Below, one piece after another: positions 10,261-23,103 of a stretch of 64,000 nt of DNA (position 1 is the stretch's first letter; each line of letters begins with the position of its first letter). This DNA comes from Lucifuga dentata (lineage: Eukaryota > Chordata > Actinopteri > Ophidiiformes > Bythitidae), in contig VXCM01002831.1 of NCBI GenBank assembly GCA_014773175.1, positions 126,665 through 190,664 of the forward strand, read 5' to 3'. The notes beneath the pieces are model-generated. The model saw only the letters and a list, made by a program, of their open reading frames with translations, was not told where the DNA came from and made no database searches. The position numbers and the translations under genes are program-made.

Positions 10261-11970
10261 AAGGAAATGTTACAGAATAATAATATGAACAGTAAATAAT
10301 CAATGATCCAGTGTCAGTTTAGTCAATATGAAATAAACTAAATATGAGTCACATAGAGTGAATTAGGGAGGTGGGGCGCAGCTGGCAGCCAGTTGGATGG
10401 ACTTCTGGTCACAGCCGAGCTTCAGGACCCCAAGAGAGAGAAGTCAGACTGTTTGAGCTCATCTGCACAGCAAAAACAAATTCTGTGCTATTCATTTAGC
10501 CATCTGTCCAAAGAAATGTCAGTGTTGGCTCAGCGTTGGGGGAGGGAGGCTACTACTGTTCTACCTGCTGCTTCTACCTGTATTCCTGCTGTCCTTGCAC
10601 CTCGATTTTCTGATCCTAGTTAATGACTGCACGCAAACAACCTCCCTGTCTGCTAGCTGATAATGGCGAGCATAACGAGGATCCTCTCAGGTTGTCGCAC
10701 TCATTTCCCCATTATGTGCAGTCTTCTATCGGGATTTGGCACTATGCTCATCCTTGCTTGACATTCACATGAATTCCCATGTGGCCATGAACACACATAC
10801 ACACACACGCACACACCCTAAGCGGACCCTTTGCAAGCACCAGTGTCTGGAGCCCAGCAGGAAGTGAAGCAGCACAGTATGTCAGTTGGTATGTCAGTGA
10901 ACTTCACTGTGACATGTTGGATGCCAAACTATGAATCATCAAGGGCCACCTAATTAGCGAGAAACATGATTTTAAGGTTAGCAAGGAGGTTGACTGAATC
11001 TTCGCACTAAACTTCTCCACTTCTTTTTTTAGATGTGCTGTACAAAGCAGCTTGTTTCCTTATTTATTCACCAATTTGAATGGTAATTAATGCCAGTTTG
11101 ACCTTGGCTACTGTTAAGCTTTGAGAAGAATAAATACATATAAACAAGTAGGTTTTATTTTTCCCCTACTCCTTTCGAAATCGAGGATTTCTTGTTTTGA
11201 GTTTCTGTTAATTATATTCAGAAATTCAAGAAAATCTCTGCACATTGAGTGAAGGTGATTCAATCTTTTTTTTTTTTTTTTTTTTTTTTTTAATCCAAGG
11301 ACATTAATCTTATCAAGTACCATCTTCAATAGATTATTAGACTCTTTCCAAGATAATTGGACTAAACTTGTTTTTTTGTTAATTTATTTAGTCTCTTTTG
11401 TGGTTAGCGCTAACTACAACCAAGTATGAAAACTGGATTAGAGACCTGAATTAATATTACAAATACCCATTAGAAAGAAAACAAGATGGTTTTGGATTTG
11501 AGAGTCAGACTGATGTCAAGAATTCTTAATGCGTCATTTGCTGTGTTATTAAATCCTTTACCTTCTGGGGTCCTTTTTAGCATTTTACTTTTCATGGAAT
11601 TTGGCTTTCATTTGCCTCGTAAAAAGCCAAACTGCAAAAAAAAAAAAAAAAAAATNAAAAAAAAAAAAAAAAAACATTAATCCTCTAGATAAAATAGTGG
11701 AGGAATTTTCTGGTTTAAGTTTTAAAGAGTTTTGTTGTGGTTAGATTTTCATGTTGGTTTCAAGGCTTCTTGTTTGTTTTTGCTCACACCATTGGCACTT
11801 TTTTTAAAACTAGAAAATAGTTTCTTGTACACTTTTTTTTTTTGCAGTAATAGAAACACATAAAAATAATGAATGAATGATTAAATGACTGAATGCATAA
11901 ATAATCAAAAAAAAAAATAGAAAAAAGGCTACTGCACAGATTGACACATTTCTTCCTGTGTTCTGAATAG

Positions 11971-12432
11971 GACCCTACAAATGGCTACTACAGTGTGAAT
12001 ACCTTCAAAGAGCACCACACACCCACCATGGCAGGGAATCAAACCACAGAGGTGAGGAACCCCACCACTACAGGAACTCTGGGAAAACAGCGGGTACCAA
12101 CGGGCATGTCCTTCACCAACATCTACTCCACGCTTGGAGCGGGACCCAACCGTTTGTACGACTACAGCCAGCGCTTCGTGCTGGGCATGGGCAGCAGCTC
12201 CATTGAGCTGTGCGAGCGGGAGTTCCAGCGTGGCTCGCTCAGCGACTCCAGCTCTTTCATCGACACGCAGTGTGACAGCAGCGTCAGCAGCTACAGTAAG
12301 CCAGACGGTTATGTGCAGTTCGACAAAGACAGCAAGGCGTCGGCCTCCTCCTCCTCCCACTATTCTCAGTCCTCCTCACAGAACTCAGACCTCACCCGGC
12401 CCCTCCAGAAGCGCATGCAGACCCACGTCTGA
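11971..12432 (+). CDS. kirrel3: kirrel3 last coding exon: distal cytoplasmic tail, PDZ ligand and stop
   Basis: It encodes 153 residues from [16 protein letters not shown] to Q-T-H-V, then TGA at 12430-12432. Conserved blocks are [36 protein letters not shown], and a serine-rich run before [11 protein letters not shown]. The final T-H-V is the class I PDZ ligand that links Neph proteins to ZO-1-type scaffolds (family knowledge). The tyrosines in G-Y-Y-S, N-I-Y-S and Y-D-Y are candidate kinase sites. The stretch between H-H-T-P-T and G-K-Q-R-V-P is unlike mammalian KIRREL3 and appears fast-evolving. The exon is G+C-rich compared with its flanks. The minus-strand frame at 11929-12360 is an antisense shadow. 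Confidence 0.97.
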   Translation, partial: DPTNGYYSVNTFKEHHTPTMAGNQTTEVRNPTTTGTLGKQRVPTGMSFTNIYSTLGAGPNRLYDYSQRFVLGMGSSSIELCEREFQRGSLSDSSSFIDTQCDSSVSSYSKPDGYVQFDKDSKASASSSSHYSQSSSQNSDLTRPLQKRMQTHV

Positions 12433-12999
12433 CCACCAGGGAGGCAGGGTGCTTGAGCAGGTTGTAACAACCAGCCCGGATTGTTAAAATGTGAAAGAAT
12501 CAGGTCCCTGGAGCCCGAAAGTAACACTGTTACTCTATGATTCTTCTAGAAGCCTGGAGATGCCTGAGTTTGGATTTAATCTTTTGACTTCTTTAGACTT
12601 CTAAATATCCAAACAAATGGATTAAAAAGCCTTATAATCCCTGTGATGCTTAACTCTTCAATCACCTCCTTTTTAAAAAAAAAAACAAAAAAAAAAAACA
12701 GAATTGTGCCACAGAGAGGTTATTTGCCAACAAAGAAGCAAGTCTGGAAATTGATTCCTTTGCTATATTAGAATTTTTTGAAGCATCAGAGGGCAGGAAT
12801 ACCACAAGGCTTCAATATATTTGACAATCAGCTCCTCTGGCAAAGACTGTTTTGCCTTTTGTAGATGGTCATTCAGAAAACTGAGATTGTCATTGTGAGT
12901 GTTGAATCACTCCTAACAGCATGACAATGAGTATGAGCCAATATCCTGCTGCTCTCTTGTAGTTAGAAGCACAAAAATGAATGTGCACGTGTTTTGCTC

Positions 13000-13005
13000 A
13001 TTAAA
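13000..13005 (+). terminator. kirrel3: Candidate proximal poly(A) signal (ATTAAA)
   Basis: ATTAAA lies about 570 bases after the stop and is followed by GTGTTTCCTCTTCTC. It is a common signal variant that would give a short 3' UTR. The evidence is the motif plus a weak downstream element only. Confidence 0.3.
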
Positions 13006-14196
13006 GTGTTTCCTCTTCTCACCACTCCGCCTCCCCTATCCACACTGTATGTCAAGCTTGGCTTATTGAAACACATCTCCTGTGTAGGTGGAGTTAAAAA
13101 CATTCTCCATGTGCCCACAGATGTCTCGAACATAGGAGCATCATTTCCTTTTTCCAACTGAGCAGAAAATAGGGGCTGCGGTCTTGAGTCGTTATTTTGC
13201 TTTGACAGTCTGAGATAAAACAATATCAGTGTACATATGTGTATAATTTTTAGTTTTTTTTTAATCAACTAATTTCTGACTTTGATTTCACTCATGTGGA
13301 GGACCCCAAATGAGATGCGAGCGCCTCTTCCTTCCCTCTATCTCCTTTGCCTTGAGGGTCTAATTGAACTACATCGACATAAACTTTGACAAAGTGAAAT
13401 AGAAGTACAGTATCAGCTCTTTTGTTAACAGGAAGCTGCATCCTCCATGGCATCCTCCAGTTGGAAAACCTACAAACTGCAACATGTGTTATACTTGTGA
13501 GATTCTCCTGCTAACACAACAAATCATCAGCCATAGTCTTGCAGGTCATTACTGAACAAAATGTAAACATTATATTTTAGCTGAACTCCTTACTGTGTGG
13601 CTATCCTATTGCTTTTGTCAATATCATTGTTGACACAGGAGCTTAGCGCATCCTGAATGTAAATTTAACTGTGATCGTGCTGCTCATTGAGGGACAAGAG
13701 CAGCCAATTAGAAAATATGGTTTGTTTTGCTCTCTGCTGTTCATTTGGCTGCTGTGGTGCTGATGGTGGCACGCCGACTCCTTTCAGTGCATCATTTGAT
13801 CTTTTGTTTTTTTATGTTTTGTACCATATGTGACATATATGGAACTGAATTTTATTATTTGATCACTGACACAATTTGTTTTACTTGAGAGTAGAGACAG
13901 AAACTACAAACACAAACACGTATAGTTTACATAAAGTTTCAATGCTAGTGTCTTAGTCATCCACAGTGCATGTTTTGTGGTAGAACAAAAGCAATGACTG
14001 GAAATCTTTGAACTGGACACAATAAGACACAATGCAGGACAGAACACAATAAGAATCCAATTGTTTTGTGCACAGTGCAAAAGTAAGTGGGCAATATATT
14101 GCCTGGATCTTACCATGTCAAGTTAAATTATCATATGCCCACAGAAATGGATTCAAAGCCACTAGATGTTTACGATCAGAGTCTATTATTGGTTCC

Positions 14197-14202
14197 AATA
14201 AA
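14197..14202 (+). terminator. kirrel3: Candidate poly(A) signal (AATAAA)
   Basis: A consensus hexamer in GGTTCCAATAAAGTGTGG. The downstream 40 bases are not strongly G/T-rich, so it is weaker than the signal at 16724. Confidence 0.25.
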
Positions 14203-14570
14203 GTGTGGAAAAGCAGATTTGGATTGATAAGGGTTACCCCTTAAATATTTATCATTTCTGTAATAGCTACAGTCTAGCCACAATAGCATCATGCATTACA
14301 TCACATTTGATTTTAGCCAATAAGAGCCTGTTAAGGATATTCTGTCTGTGGGCTTTCAGGGTCTGTTCCAGTCATGCTTCAGCCTGTTCATTATTTGATC
14401 AGTTCTTTGAAGGGTAAAGGGTAGTTCCCAGAAACGAACATGGCAATATGTTACCGTAACACAGCACTGAAACAGTGATTCACAATGTCAATTCTATTTG
14501 GTTAAATCAAAAACACAGCAGAAATATCATAGATAATAATTTACCAGATTAAGTAGTTTCCAATATTTTA

Positions 14571-14696
14571 GCTAATGCAGCAGTCAGTTTGGATGAAGTG
14601 AAGCTGAAACTATGAACTAAGTAACTAACTAGTGCTAATGCAGCAGTCAGTTTGGATGAAGTGAAGCTGAAACTATGAACTAAGTAACTAACTAGT
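14571..14696. repeat. Perfect 63-bp tandem duplication
   Basis: Positions 14571-14633 and 14634-14696 are identical, starting GCTAATGCAGCAGTCAG and ending GTAACTAACTAGT, then run into further AACT units. There is no N at the junction. It could be a recent duplication within the probable 3' UTR, or an unmerged overlap like those marked by Ns elsewhere. Confidence 0.9.
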
Positions 14697-15128
14697 AACT
14701 AACTAACTAATTTGTCTCTCAGTCCCTGAAATACTAAGCACGACATTATCAACAAAAGCAAGTTGTTTTTGTAAGCACTTTACATATGATTATATTCAAG
14801 GCATTTGAATGGAGTTTTCCACTTGAGTGGCAGTGATTTGGACTAATTTTACAAATGGATTGGCGCCTATTGTACATCTTAAGACAAAAAGCTCTGTTTC
14901 AAAGCTGATAATCCAGCTTGGCACTTAGCGGCCTGTATATAAATCTCTAATGCTGTCTATTTCTGTATATAATTTTCCTGGCTTTTCTTTCTTTCTCAGT
15001 CAGATTTCACAGATCCCCGCAGCATCAACATTGTACAGACAATCTTTTATTTTTCTTTTTTTATTTTTCTGTCTATGATTTCCATCACCTTATATGAACC
15101 AAGCTTTACTTTTTTCTTTTTTTTTTTT

Positions 15129-15151
15129 NNNNNNNNNNNNNNNNNNNNNNN
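15129..15151. other. Assembly gap (23 Ns)
   Basis: A run of Ns lies between a T run and an A run. The opposite homopolymers on either side suggest an inverted or hairpin-forming A/T tract that sequencing failed to resolve. Confidence 0.95.
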
Positions 15152-16723
15152 AAAAAAAAAAAAAAAAAGAAAACATTAAAATGTAAGCAGCTCGGACTGG
15201 TTTATAATTTCTGCTATCTGCAGTCAAGTGCAGCATATCTGGGCCTTTTTTTTTTTTTAATTTTCTTTAGCATTCATAAGTGAGATATAAAATCTTACCT
15301 GACATTTACAGAACCAACCAATTAGCATGGGATGACATAAAGCCATTTGTATACTCCCAAATAATGAATCCACAGAGTCAGAATTCAAACAGATACGCTT
15401 CAGAACATATTCAATGCAGTCTTACAAAGACTTCCCAAAGACTCTTATGTCCAGTATCTTTATCTAATATAGCTCCTCTGCTGATTTAAATAAGCATTTT
15501 CCCAGTCCAGAGAATCTGCCCACTGCACAGCAAAGAGATAAATATTTGAGTCTAACCTTCTGTCCTGCCTCCCCCACCCTCTCATCCCCACATGGCAGCA
15601 GGTAGAGTGAGCATGAGTGCGCCGCAGGATGCTAGTGCCATGTCAGACTTTGGGAATCAAAGCCCATGTGGGGACAAAGTGTGCCCTGCTCACCTGTGGG
15701 TGCCTCTCCGGCTGCTACTGGCTGCTCCTGTTTGCTTGGCTCTAAGCGCAGCACAGATGCCAGGACAAAACAGATGAATAAACACAAAGACCCTGAACAG
15801 TTACAAGGGTTTGCTGCCCTTCCCTGATAAAACAGAGCAACCCTTTTACAGCGGCAGGGTAGATTCTTATTATTCACAGATGCTAAAGGTTAGCCTGTAA
15901 TACACCGGCATAGGAGAGTTCTAGAGTGAGAAAAAGTGGTAAGCAGCATGGAAATGGTTAGCACTTGTTTGCTATGGCTTATATTTGTTTGCTTAACACA
16001 AGGTTTTGCCTGATCTAAATAAGATGGAAAATTCTATATTACCTAATGCCTGCAAGGGATGGTTTACATGAAGCTATTTGAAGTCTCCATATTTGTATGA
16101 TAGGTTTTATTATCCATGATGGAACACAGTGGAGAAGGTGCCATTTGAAGCACTGGAACGATCATAATAACCCTTTTACATTACCGTGTAAATGTTTTCA
16201 ATCACCCTCTCTGTTTCTCTCTCACTTCTTTTTTTTCTACCAATCAATATCTTGTTAGTAGTTTGATAACATACTACTATAAGGGGAAAGGGCCTGAATC
16301 AAATAGTATTTGCAAATAACCCTTAGCATTTGAATTGGCCCGTAGGCTGCACCACAAACCAGCGTGGTTACACTATGTCAAAGAAAATCAAAGGAAACAC
16401 AGAAAAGCATTTGAAAGTCAAATACACATTTTCTCTGTGACTGGCATTTTATCACATTCACAACTGGATTATTCTGTACTCTAATTTGCAAATACTACAT
16501 GACCCTGGTCTGAAGAAGTACTTAACTTAGATGGTCACTTCAAGAATTTGTATAAATATTAAACATAATTGTAATGAAAAGACAACATGTAAATTATAGT
16601 GGGTTTACCACTATTTTCAGGCAGTGGCCCTCTGTATCAAAGAAAAAAAAAAAGAAGAAAAAGGTTGTATTTTACCTGTATTGGTCTGTGAATCTAGGAT
16701 GCTTTTGCTCTGTATATTTGGAG

Positions 16724-16729
16724 AATAAA
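16724..16729 (+). terminator. kirrel3: Best candidate poly(A) signal of kirrel3 (AATAAA)
   Basis: GGAGAATAAAAATAATG is followed within 20-40 bases by TTTGAGTTTGTGTTGATTTTG, a textbook G/U-rich downstream element. This gives a 3' UTR of about 4.3 kb. The inference rests on motif context only. Confidence 0.45.
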
Positions 16730-19222
16730 AATAATGTTTGAGTTTGTGTTGATTTTGTTTTACTGTCTGTCAGTTAGAGCGAGTGAGTAAAAATGGAAAC
16801 GTGCGTTCGCATGGGACACTTCCCAACTGCATGAACAGCATCATTTGAAGTACAGGGGGATATTTGTGGAGAGCAAAAGGCAACGTACACGCACGCACGC
16901 ATGCACGCACACACACACACAGCAAAAGACTTCAGCATCAGTTATGATCAGTGAGCTGGTCGTCTCACTAAGAGAGAGAGGCTGCTTTTGTATAGGTATC
17001 CTTTGAAATCAGTTATCCAAATCGCATTTTTACTTTTACTCATACTGTATGTCTGTACATGGACTCTTTACCTGGGACAGATTTGGCTTTTGTCCAGCAT
17101 GAATTTGTTTTGATAAAGATGTTCTAGTGCGCTAATGAGCAGCTCCTTCGTTTGGTGCGAACGAAACCCGCGGCTATACAACAATCCAAGACCTATAAAG
17201 TGAGCAATTTGCCAAGAAAAGTAAACATTGCAATAAGTCTGTGATATCTAAATCTAATACATTCAAGGAATAATCCTTTAAGCATTCGTATTAATATTAC
17301 AATGAAATGTATAATGATCAGGGAACACAAACAAAATCACCCCAGGCTACATTATCTACAATTCAACACAGAGAAAAAGGATGACAGAAAAATTTGCCAT
17401 GTGTTAGACAGAAGCAAACCACAAAGATCCATATTAACAAATATAACTGCCGAAGTTAACAACTGTAGTCTGTTTATTGTTTGCGGTCCCAAAATAGCAT
17501 TCACTGTTTTGTACCACTTACTGCTCTGTCTGTCGCATAATTGTCACATTATTGCGACGTTTTTTTTTTTAGGCTTGTTTCATTATTGAATTTTTTTCTC
17601 TGCAATTTTTGCATTAGGAGTCATTTAGAGTGCCGATAAATGTAGCATGAACTTTTTGTTTCACTGTGTACAAGCTAAATGTGAGTATTTCAAATATTTT
17701 TTTTTAAAAAGGCTGTTGGCATGGAGCTTACATCTGACAAACCGGTAATGTCCGGCCTCCAGAGCACCACCCAGTAGTCCCTGAAATGCTATAGTTTTTT
17801 GCTTATCCTGACAGACACACAAACACTGGCGAAAATATACCCTCCGTGATGGAAAAGGAAAAGAGAAAACAAGCGTGACACAAAAGAGGTGGAGGGGTGG
17901 TGAGCTGGAGTTGGGGCAGAATATATATATCACCATTTTAGAAAGACTAGCAACAACAACAGTGAATTTGCAGCAACAGCCTGAAGGTTTAGTTGCAGGA
18001 TGACAGAGACAAACAATCATACATGCAGGATCTGTCCATTACTGCTGCAGTTTTATACAGCTGGTCACTGATCAGCACCACTGAGCATCAAGTTCAAACT
18101 TCCTTTAACAGTGTTTGTTATGGGGGGGCAGAGTGCTGCTTTTTCACTTCTCCCTCTGATATTTTCCCAGGCAGTCAGCAGATTCGCACAATTACATTTA
18201 CATGCAGCCCTTTAATCCATTAATAGGACCATTGCAGTCTTACTCCAAATTAAATGAACTCACATAAACACCTTAGCCTGTCTCGAGCACTGGCTCCAAT
18301 CCTACAACAGTGAAACTTAAAAGTGATTTGAATTCCCTCATGCAGAGAGTCGATACAATGCAAGGGCAATTACTCCTGAGCTGGACTAATCCACTCGCAG
18401 GCTGCGTGGAAATATAGCATTCTTGAAGTCCTGCATCAGAAACGATTCTCTGATTTGTGAGTGTGGCGTAGCTTACAGGGAAAAGTAAGCGTTTCACTTC
18501 TGCTCATCAAACAACAACCCAGACACACAAAGGACTCACTGTACCTACAGAAAGTTGCCTCAAAGTAGTGATAGAAGGATACTGAGGATCCATCTGCCAC
18601 CAGCACGGTTTCCTTAGAAAAACTGCACATGGTTTTGCTTTGCGTGAATTACACAAATAGAGCCATTTGTGATGATTTGACTAATCAACAAGATCCAGCT
18701 TATTGTGAAACAACTCTCAGCCAGGCATTTGCTTACTTTATCACTTTAAGCACCCCTCCTTGGATCCTGTTATTGGAAGGCACTAATCATTCATTTCTGT
18801 CATTTCTGACAATGTGAAAAGCTTGCCAAGCTCCCCATGGGCTTTACCTCTTCCAACAGATACAACATTTGTTCCAAAATGACTCATAAATGACTCTGCA
18901 TCCTTTCAAATGAGCAGTTACAGCAGGCTATTCTGTCATGAATTAGCTTGGCAGATAATTGCATTTGAAATTCAGTCGAACAAACGCATAAATTCAGAGC
19001 AAATTGCAGACTGTTTTGGTTTGCTGATACCTTTTATTACAAAATTATCGAAAGGCAGATATTTACTCATACAGCAAAGTAAACAGGTAGAACAGGAAAT
19101 ACAGCAATAGAAGGGGGATTCATTAAACAGCATACCTCCATCAAGGGTGAACAAGCCGAGACAAAATTGTGGATTGTTATTTTATCTAGGTCTGTACCAA
19201 ACTGCACCTACTGATTATCTAT

Positions 19223-19535
19223 TCTGGGATAAATATGCCTGATTTCTGTCATTGAAATTGGTATATTACTTTAGAGGAAATTGACAAAAATATCAAAAAT
19301 TGCCCTTTCAATGTTGTGAAATCATTAAAAAAAAATTCTGAATCTGCCCTTGGACACAAATTTCCACCAAAACTGAATGGGTTTCTTCCCAGGGCCAGAC
19401 TTCCATCAAGTTTCCACCAAAACTTTCCACAAAGTTTTTCAAAATCAGTTCATTTTTTAAAAAAAATCTGGATAACAAGCAAACCATCACACATAGATGA
19501 ATACACAACCCTTGATGGAGATAATTACAAAAATC
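19223..19535. repeat. Interspersed repeat, copy B
   Basis: This is the same block order as 4757-5053: GGTATATTACTTTAGAGG, AAATTGACAAAAATAT, a GAAATCATTAAAAAAAA stretch, CCATCAAGTTTCCACCAAAA, then GGATAACAAGCAAACCATC and CCTTGATGGAGATAAT. The two copies are diverged, so the element is old. The open frames over it (19316-19705) are meaningless. Confidence 0.55.
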
Positions 19536-21174
19536 CTTCCAGCAAATTGGATGTGATTATACTGCCAGCCTGTACAGAATGTTGTGTTTACATTCACACC
19601 AAAATTGTCCTGTGTTCTCTCTGCTACGAAAGTCTGATTGGATTGTCTGTCAAACTTGTTTATAGTCTCCAAACTGTTAAACCATATGGTCTAATAGCTG
19701 GCTAAGAAGTGCTGAGTGACGTGTTGATGCAAAACTCCGCACCGTTGGTTCCGTAATGCAATTGGCTATGAAATGCCTGCTTTATAGTTATTTGTTTATT
19801 AAGGACAGCTGTTTCCCTGGAAAACCCTCAATCTGCATCTGTCTTTTAGCAACAATGGAAAGAAGCTGGATAACAGGATTCTTAAAATTTCATTCATATA
19901 GTAGGAGGAATATGTGATGAAAACAGAATTTATTGTGAGGCATTTTAACCAGATTATACTGAATTTTTGAAAAATGGAAATCTTTCCAAATAGGCAGGTT
20001 TGCAGCATATGAAGTGATATTGCCTCTGGATGCCTGCTCTCGGTAATGCTGTATTATTAAAATCAGAAGTGGTGCCGTCCATGAATCAGCCACTTCGCTC
20101 TGCACATGAAAACCTCAGTTAAAGATATTTGGTATCATTGTAAAATATGCTCTTTGTCATATTTTCAGCTTAGTGACAACTTACAAGAGTACAGAGCAAA
20201 CATATAAAACTCTCATACTCAAATAGCATATTCTAGATCCTGATCCAGACTGATACACAAGAATAAAAAGTTGACTGCAACCTGATCCACACCACCTGTG
20301 ACAAATCACTGCCTTGGGCTTTTATTTTAGTACTTCCTGTCAAAATCTCATAACTCGTATTTTGAAAAGAATGCAGTCAGCAATGATTAGCAGACTTGGG
20401 TAAGAAGAGAAAACTAAAAGATGGTTAGAGATCCCTTACTTTTGTTTTTATTAATATTACTTTAAGGTGGTGTATATTTGATTACGCCCCTTCTCCTTTC
20501 CCATTCACACAGATATATATATAGTTTTTCAGAGTTTTTGGAACTTAGATATCATTTAACCCGCTCTCCTGGATGTTTGACACAGTGCAGATGTAGCAAT
20601 TGGACCTCTAAAGCTTATATTTGATTGACCCTCATAAAAAAAAAAAAAAAAAAAAAAAAATCATTCATTTCTGTCCTTGGGTGTATTCTTATCATTGGAT
20701 TTCATCTTTATTTTCTTTTTTCCTGCTCAAAGTTTCATTTATGGATGTTCAACTCTCAGTTGAAGTCCTATTAAAGATCAGGTCTTCACCAGCTCCTGGG
20801 GGGTAAATAAAACAGAAAATCTCATGGCCTTGTGAAGGCACTGAAAATCGACTGAAGGGGCACAACGATGTTTTTTCTACCTCAGGAATGCGGATTTAAA
20901 GTTGGTTAAGATAAATAAATCTTCTCTCCTGATTACAAGGCAACTGTGGAGTCAATCCCAGAGAGAATCTTAAATGAATTATTGATCCCATGACCTTTCT
21001 CTGTGTTAAGGTTTGCTCTTGTTTGTTCCAGCTCTGTTGACTGGACTTAGACTATGGGCAGTTTGGATTGATCAAACATTAGCTTTCCATATTAGACTGT
21101 TAATTATTCTTGCTATATTTGCATTCCTATGAACCATGGAGATGTGTGTGCATATTCTCCAACATGCCTCTGTG

Positions 21175-21208
<34 letters not shown>
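21175..21208. repeat. (TG)n microsatellite
   Basis: About 16 TG units followed by TTTCTATTTAG. Confidence 0.9.
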
Positions 21209-21209
<1 letters not shown>

Positions 21210-21515
21210 CTATTTAGAAACCAGATTGTCACTTTGTGATTGAAGGTCAAATTGATTGAAAGGCCAGTTTCAACAACATAATTACACAGTGTCTCTGACA
21301 TCTGGGAACAAACAAAAATCACTAATTTTTTATATGACTGTAAGAAAAATCAGATGAATGACAGATATTTGATTAAATTACATTTGCCATCATGTGCTGT
21401 ATGTTTTGAAAGGCTGGATCAGGTCCTATTGTGTCTATTTAGTAGGAAGAAATGCCAACCAGTTAATCACCTATTGTTGATGTGATAGATGTATCAACTT
21501 AAGGGCTGCTTTACT

Positions 21516-22007
21516 TTAAGGACAGTAGTGGTGACTACATGTTTAAGCCGAGTAAATACTACCCACATACGCATTACTGCACTAATAATCTTTTTCCAAA
21601 ACATAAAGCTGTGTTTTAGTTTTCCTGGTATTTTGCAAAATCCCCTAGTCATCAGTGTTTTGCCAGCTAACATGTAGGTCTAATGTAGAAGGTAAGGCTG
21701 TGTTCAATTTCTCAGTAAAAGCCATCTTCTCCTGGGATTATATTCCCTGGTGGAGACTCAACATATTCTTCCATTCAGCTTCACGTTCGACAGATTAAAT
21801 TAAGTATCTTCGACAAAAAATTAAAATTACATTTGGTTTACTGTGATAGATTACTTATCTCAAGCATGTTTCAAGTCTCTACGAGTTGATTTTAACAGTG
21901 TACTAGAATGAAATGAAACCAATGACAGTCTGGAAGGTATGAAAAACAAATTGAAAATGCATTAATGTAATGTGTATGTGGATTTTATTTGTTAATGTCT
22001 CCTTTAA
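21516..22007. mobile_element. TTAA-flanked MITE, copy 2
   Basis: The left end is TTAAGGACAGTAGTGGTGAC, the right end CTCCTTTAA. The interior has the family blocks CCAAAACATAAAGCTG, TTTTAGTTTTCCTGG, CTCAAGCATGTTTCAAGTC and GACAGTCTGGAAGGTATG. The last matches the inverted CTTCCAGACTG block of copy 1. It is in the same orientation as copy 3 and opposite to copy 1. It is the most diverged at the termini. There is no coding capacity. Confidence 0.65.
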
Positions 22008-22593
22008 AGCTCTGGGTGTGCTGTTATGTTGCAAATGTAGACATGCTGAACTATGTAAATAGAGAGAGGATGGAAACAGATACCTCTGGGCAATTATAAA
22101 GGAAAATGATTGCTTGAATAGTACAATCATCATTTTTTCTAATTAAGTTTTGGTTTGCACTTCAGTGGTGAGGGCTCTTTCTAATGCTTGGAGCTCTTAA
22201 ATTGCTTTTCATTTGAAGTGCATCTAAAACAAATAGAACAGCCTGCAGACGTGACATTTGGAGTGCTACCCTCTTCCATCGCAAGTCCATTTGTCAGACT
22301 CCTCTCTTTAAGTTGGAAGCATCCGAGCAGATGGTGAACAATATAAATATTACTAACACATGGACAGTTGACACAGAAAGAGTTTAATAGACAATGATGT
22401 GCAGCTGGACACTTGGGTTGGTTTGAAACTCAAGCTGACCTAGTTAATTCCTGTTAATTCACAATGAAACACCACATATTGCAATTTGATGAAAGCCAAA
22501 CAAAGGCCTTTTTTAAGTTAATCCACTCTGAATTTCTTTCCTAAAGCTCAAATACAGAAAGTCAAGATAGCAGTCTCCAATGTTATGCATAGG

Positions 22594-23103
22594 GCATTTC
22601 CACCAATGGAACAGGTCTAATTCTGGTTCGCGAACCAAATTTAGAATGGTTCTGAGCAAAAATAAACTGGTTCGAAACCAAAAAAGTTGATTCCACTTTG
22701 GAATCAGAAAATTCCAGGATCTGAAGTGGTAACCTTGACAACATCATAAGTAGGCCTGTATCATTCTAACTCCACGGAAGTGAAAAACAACAGAGAAGTT
22801 GAAGTATGTTCACTGGTCTGCGTAGCATCCATATTTGGCTCATGTAACTCTGTTGGATTGAAGTAAATACTTTTAATAAGATGATAAAAGCTGGCAGGTA
22901 AACAATGCAGTCTGCCATCTTGCATGTTTTTACTGCTCTGCTTCCGCTGTTAGGAAATAAATCTTACTGTTACTTCCCTTTGATGACACAGTGGTTCCAC
23001 GACAAATCAATGGAAATCTGGGCTGGTTCATTATATGGGACCTTGGTTCCATGGATACCAAATGGAACCATTTCAAGAACCAGAACGTCTTTGTTGGAAA
23101 AGC
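22594..23103. mobile_element. Probable non-autonomous hAT-like MITE
   Basis: The left end GCATTTCCACCAATGGAACA pairs with the right end, read on the other strand as GCTTTTCCAACAAAG. Just inside, both arms carry TTCTGGTTC followed by C-G-A-A-C-C-rich or TTGAAATGGTTCC motifs. This terminal style is common among fish hAT MITEs. A clear 8-base target duplication is not visible, and the interior has no transposase. Confidence 0.5.

Larger units (their letters stand above)
7400..11970 (+). other. kirrel3: kirrel3 last intron
   Basis: Donor GTATGA, acceptor GTGTTCTGAATAG. The intron contains a (GA)n tract (7435-7485), homopolymer junctions with Ns at 7892 and 11656, two direct 67-bp duplications around Ns (9267-9548) and a SINE-like dispersed repeat (10002-10260 or further). 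Small imperfect (CA)n runs occur at about 10795-10815. I see no exon in the remaining unique sequence. Confidence 0.75.
12433..16745 (+). other. kirrel3: Probable kirrel3 3' UTR
   Basis: After the stop there is no coding signal and no large transposon for over 4 kb. The sequence is A+T-rich with poly-T and poly-A patches, as in long neuronal 3' UTRs. Candidate poly(A) signals are ATTAAA at 13000, AATAAA at 14197 and AATAAA at 16724. The last has a G/T-rich downstream element and is the best end. The region includes a perfect 63-bp tandem duplication (14571-14696) and a 23-base N gap (15129-15151). The true 3' end could be earlier, and only transcript data would settle it. Confidence 0.45.

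Noticed and set aside
11929..12360. 143-codon minus-strand open frame opposite the last kirrel3 exon
   Set aside because: It is the antisense shadow of a G+C-rich, codon-biased exon. The plus-strand frame is a clear kirrel3 match.
12434..12452. CTCF-like sequence CCACCAGGGAGGCAGGG just after the kirrel3 stop
   Set aside because: The core spacing is off by one base, so it does not fit the motif as well as the sites reported.
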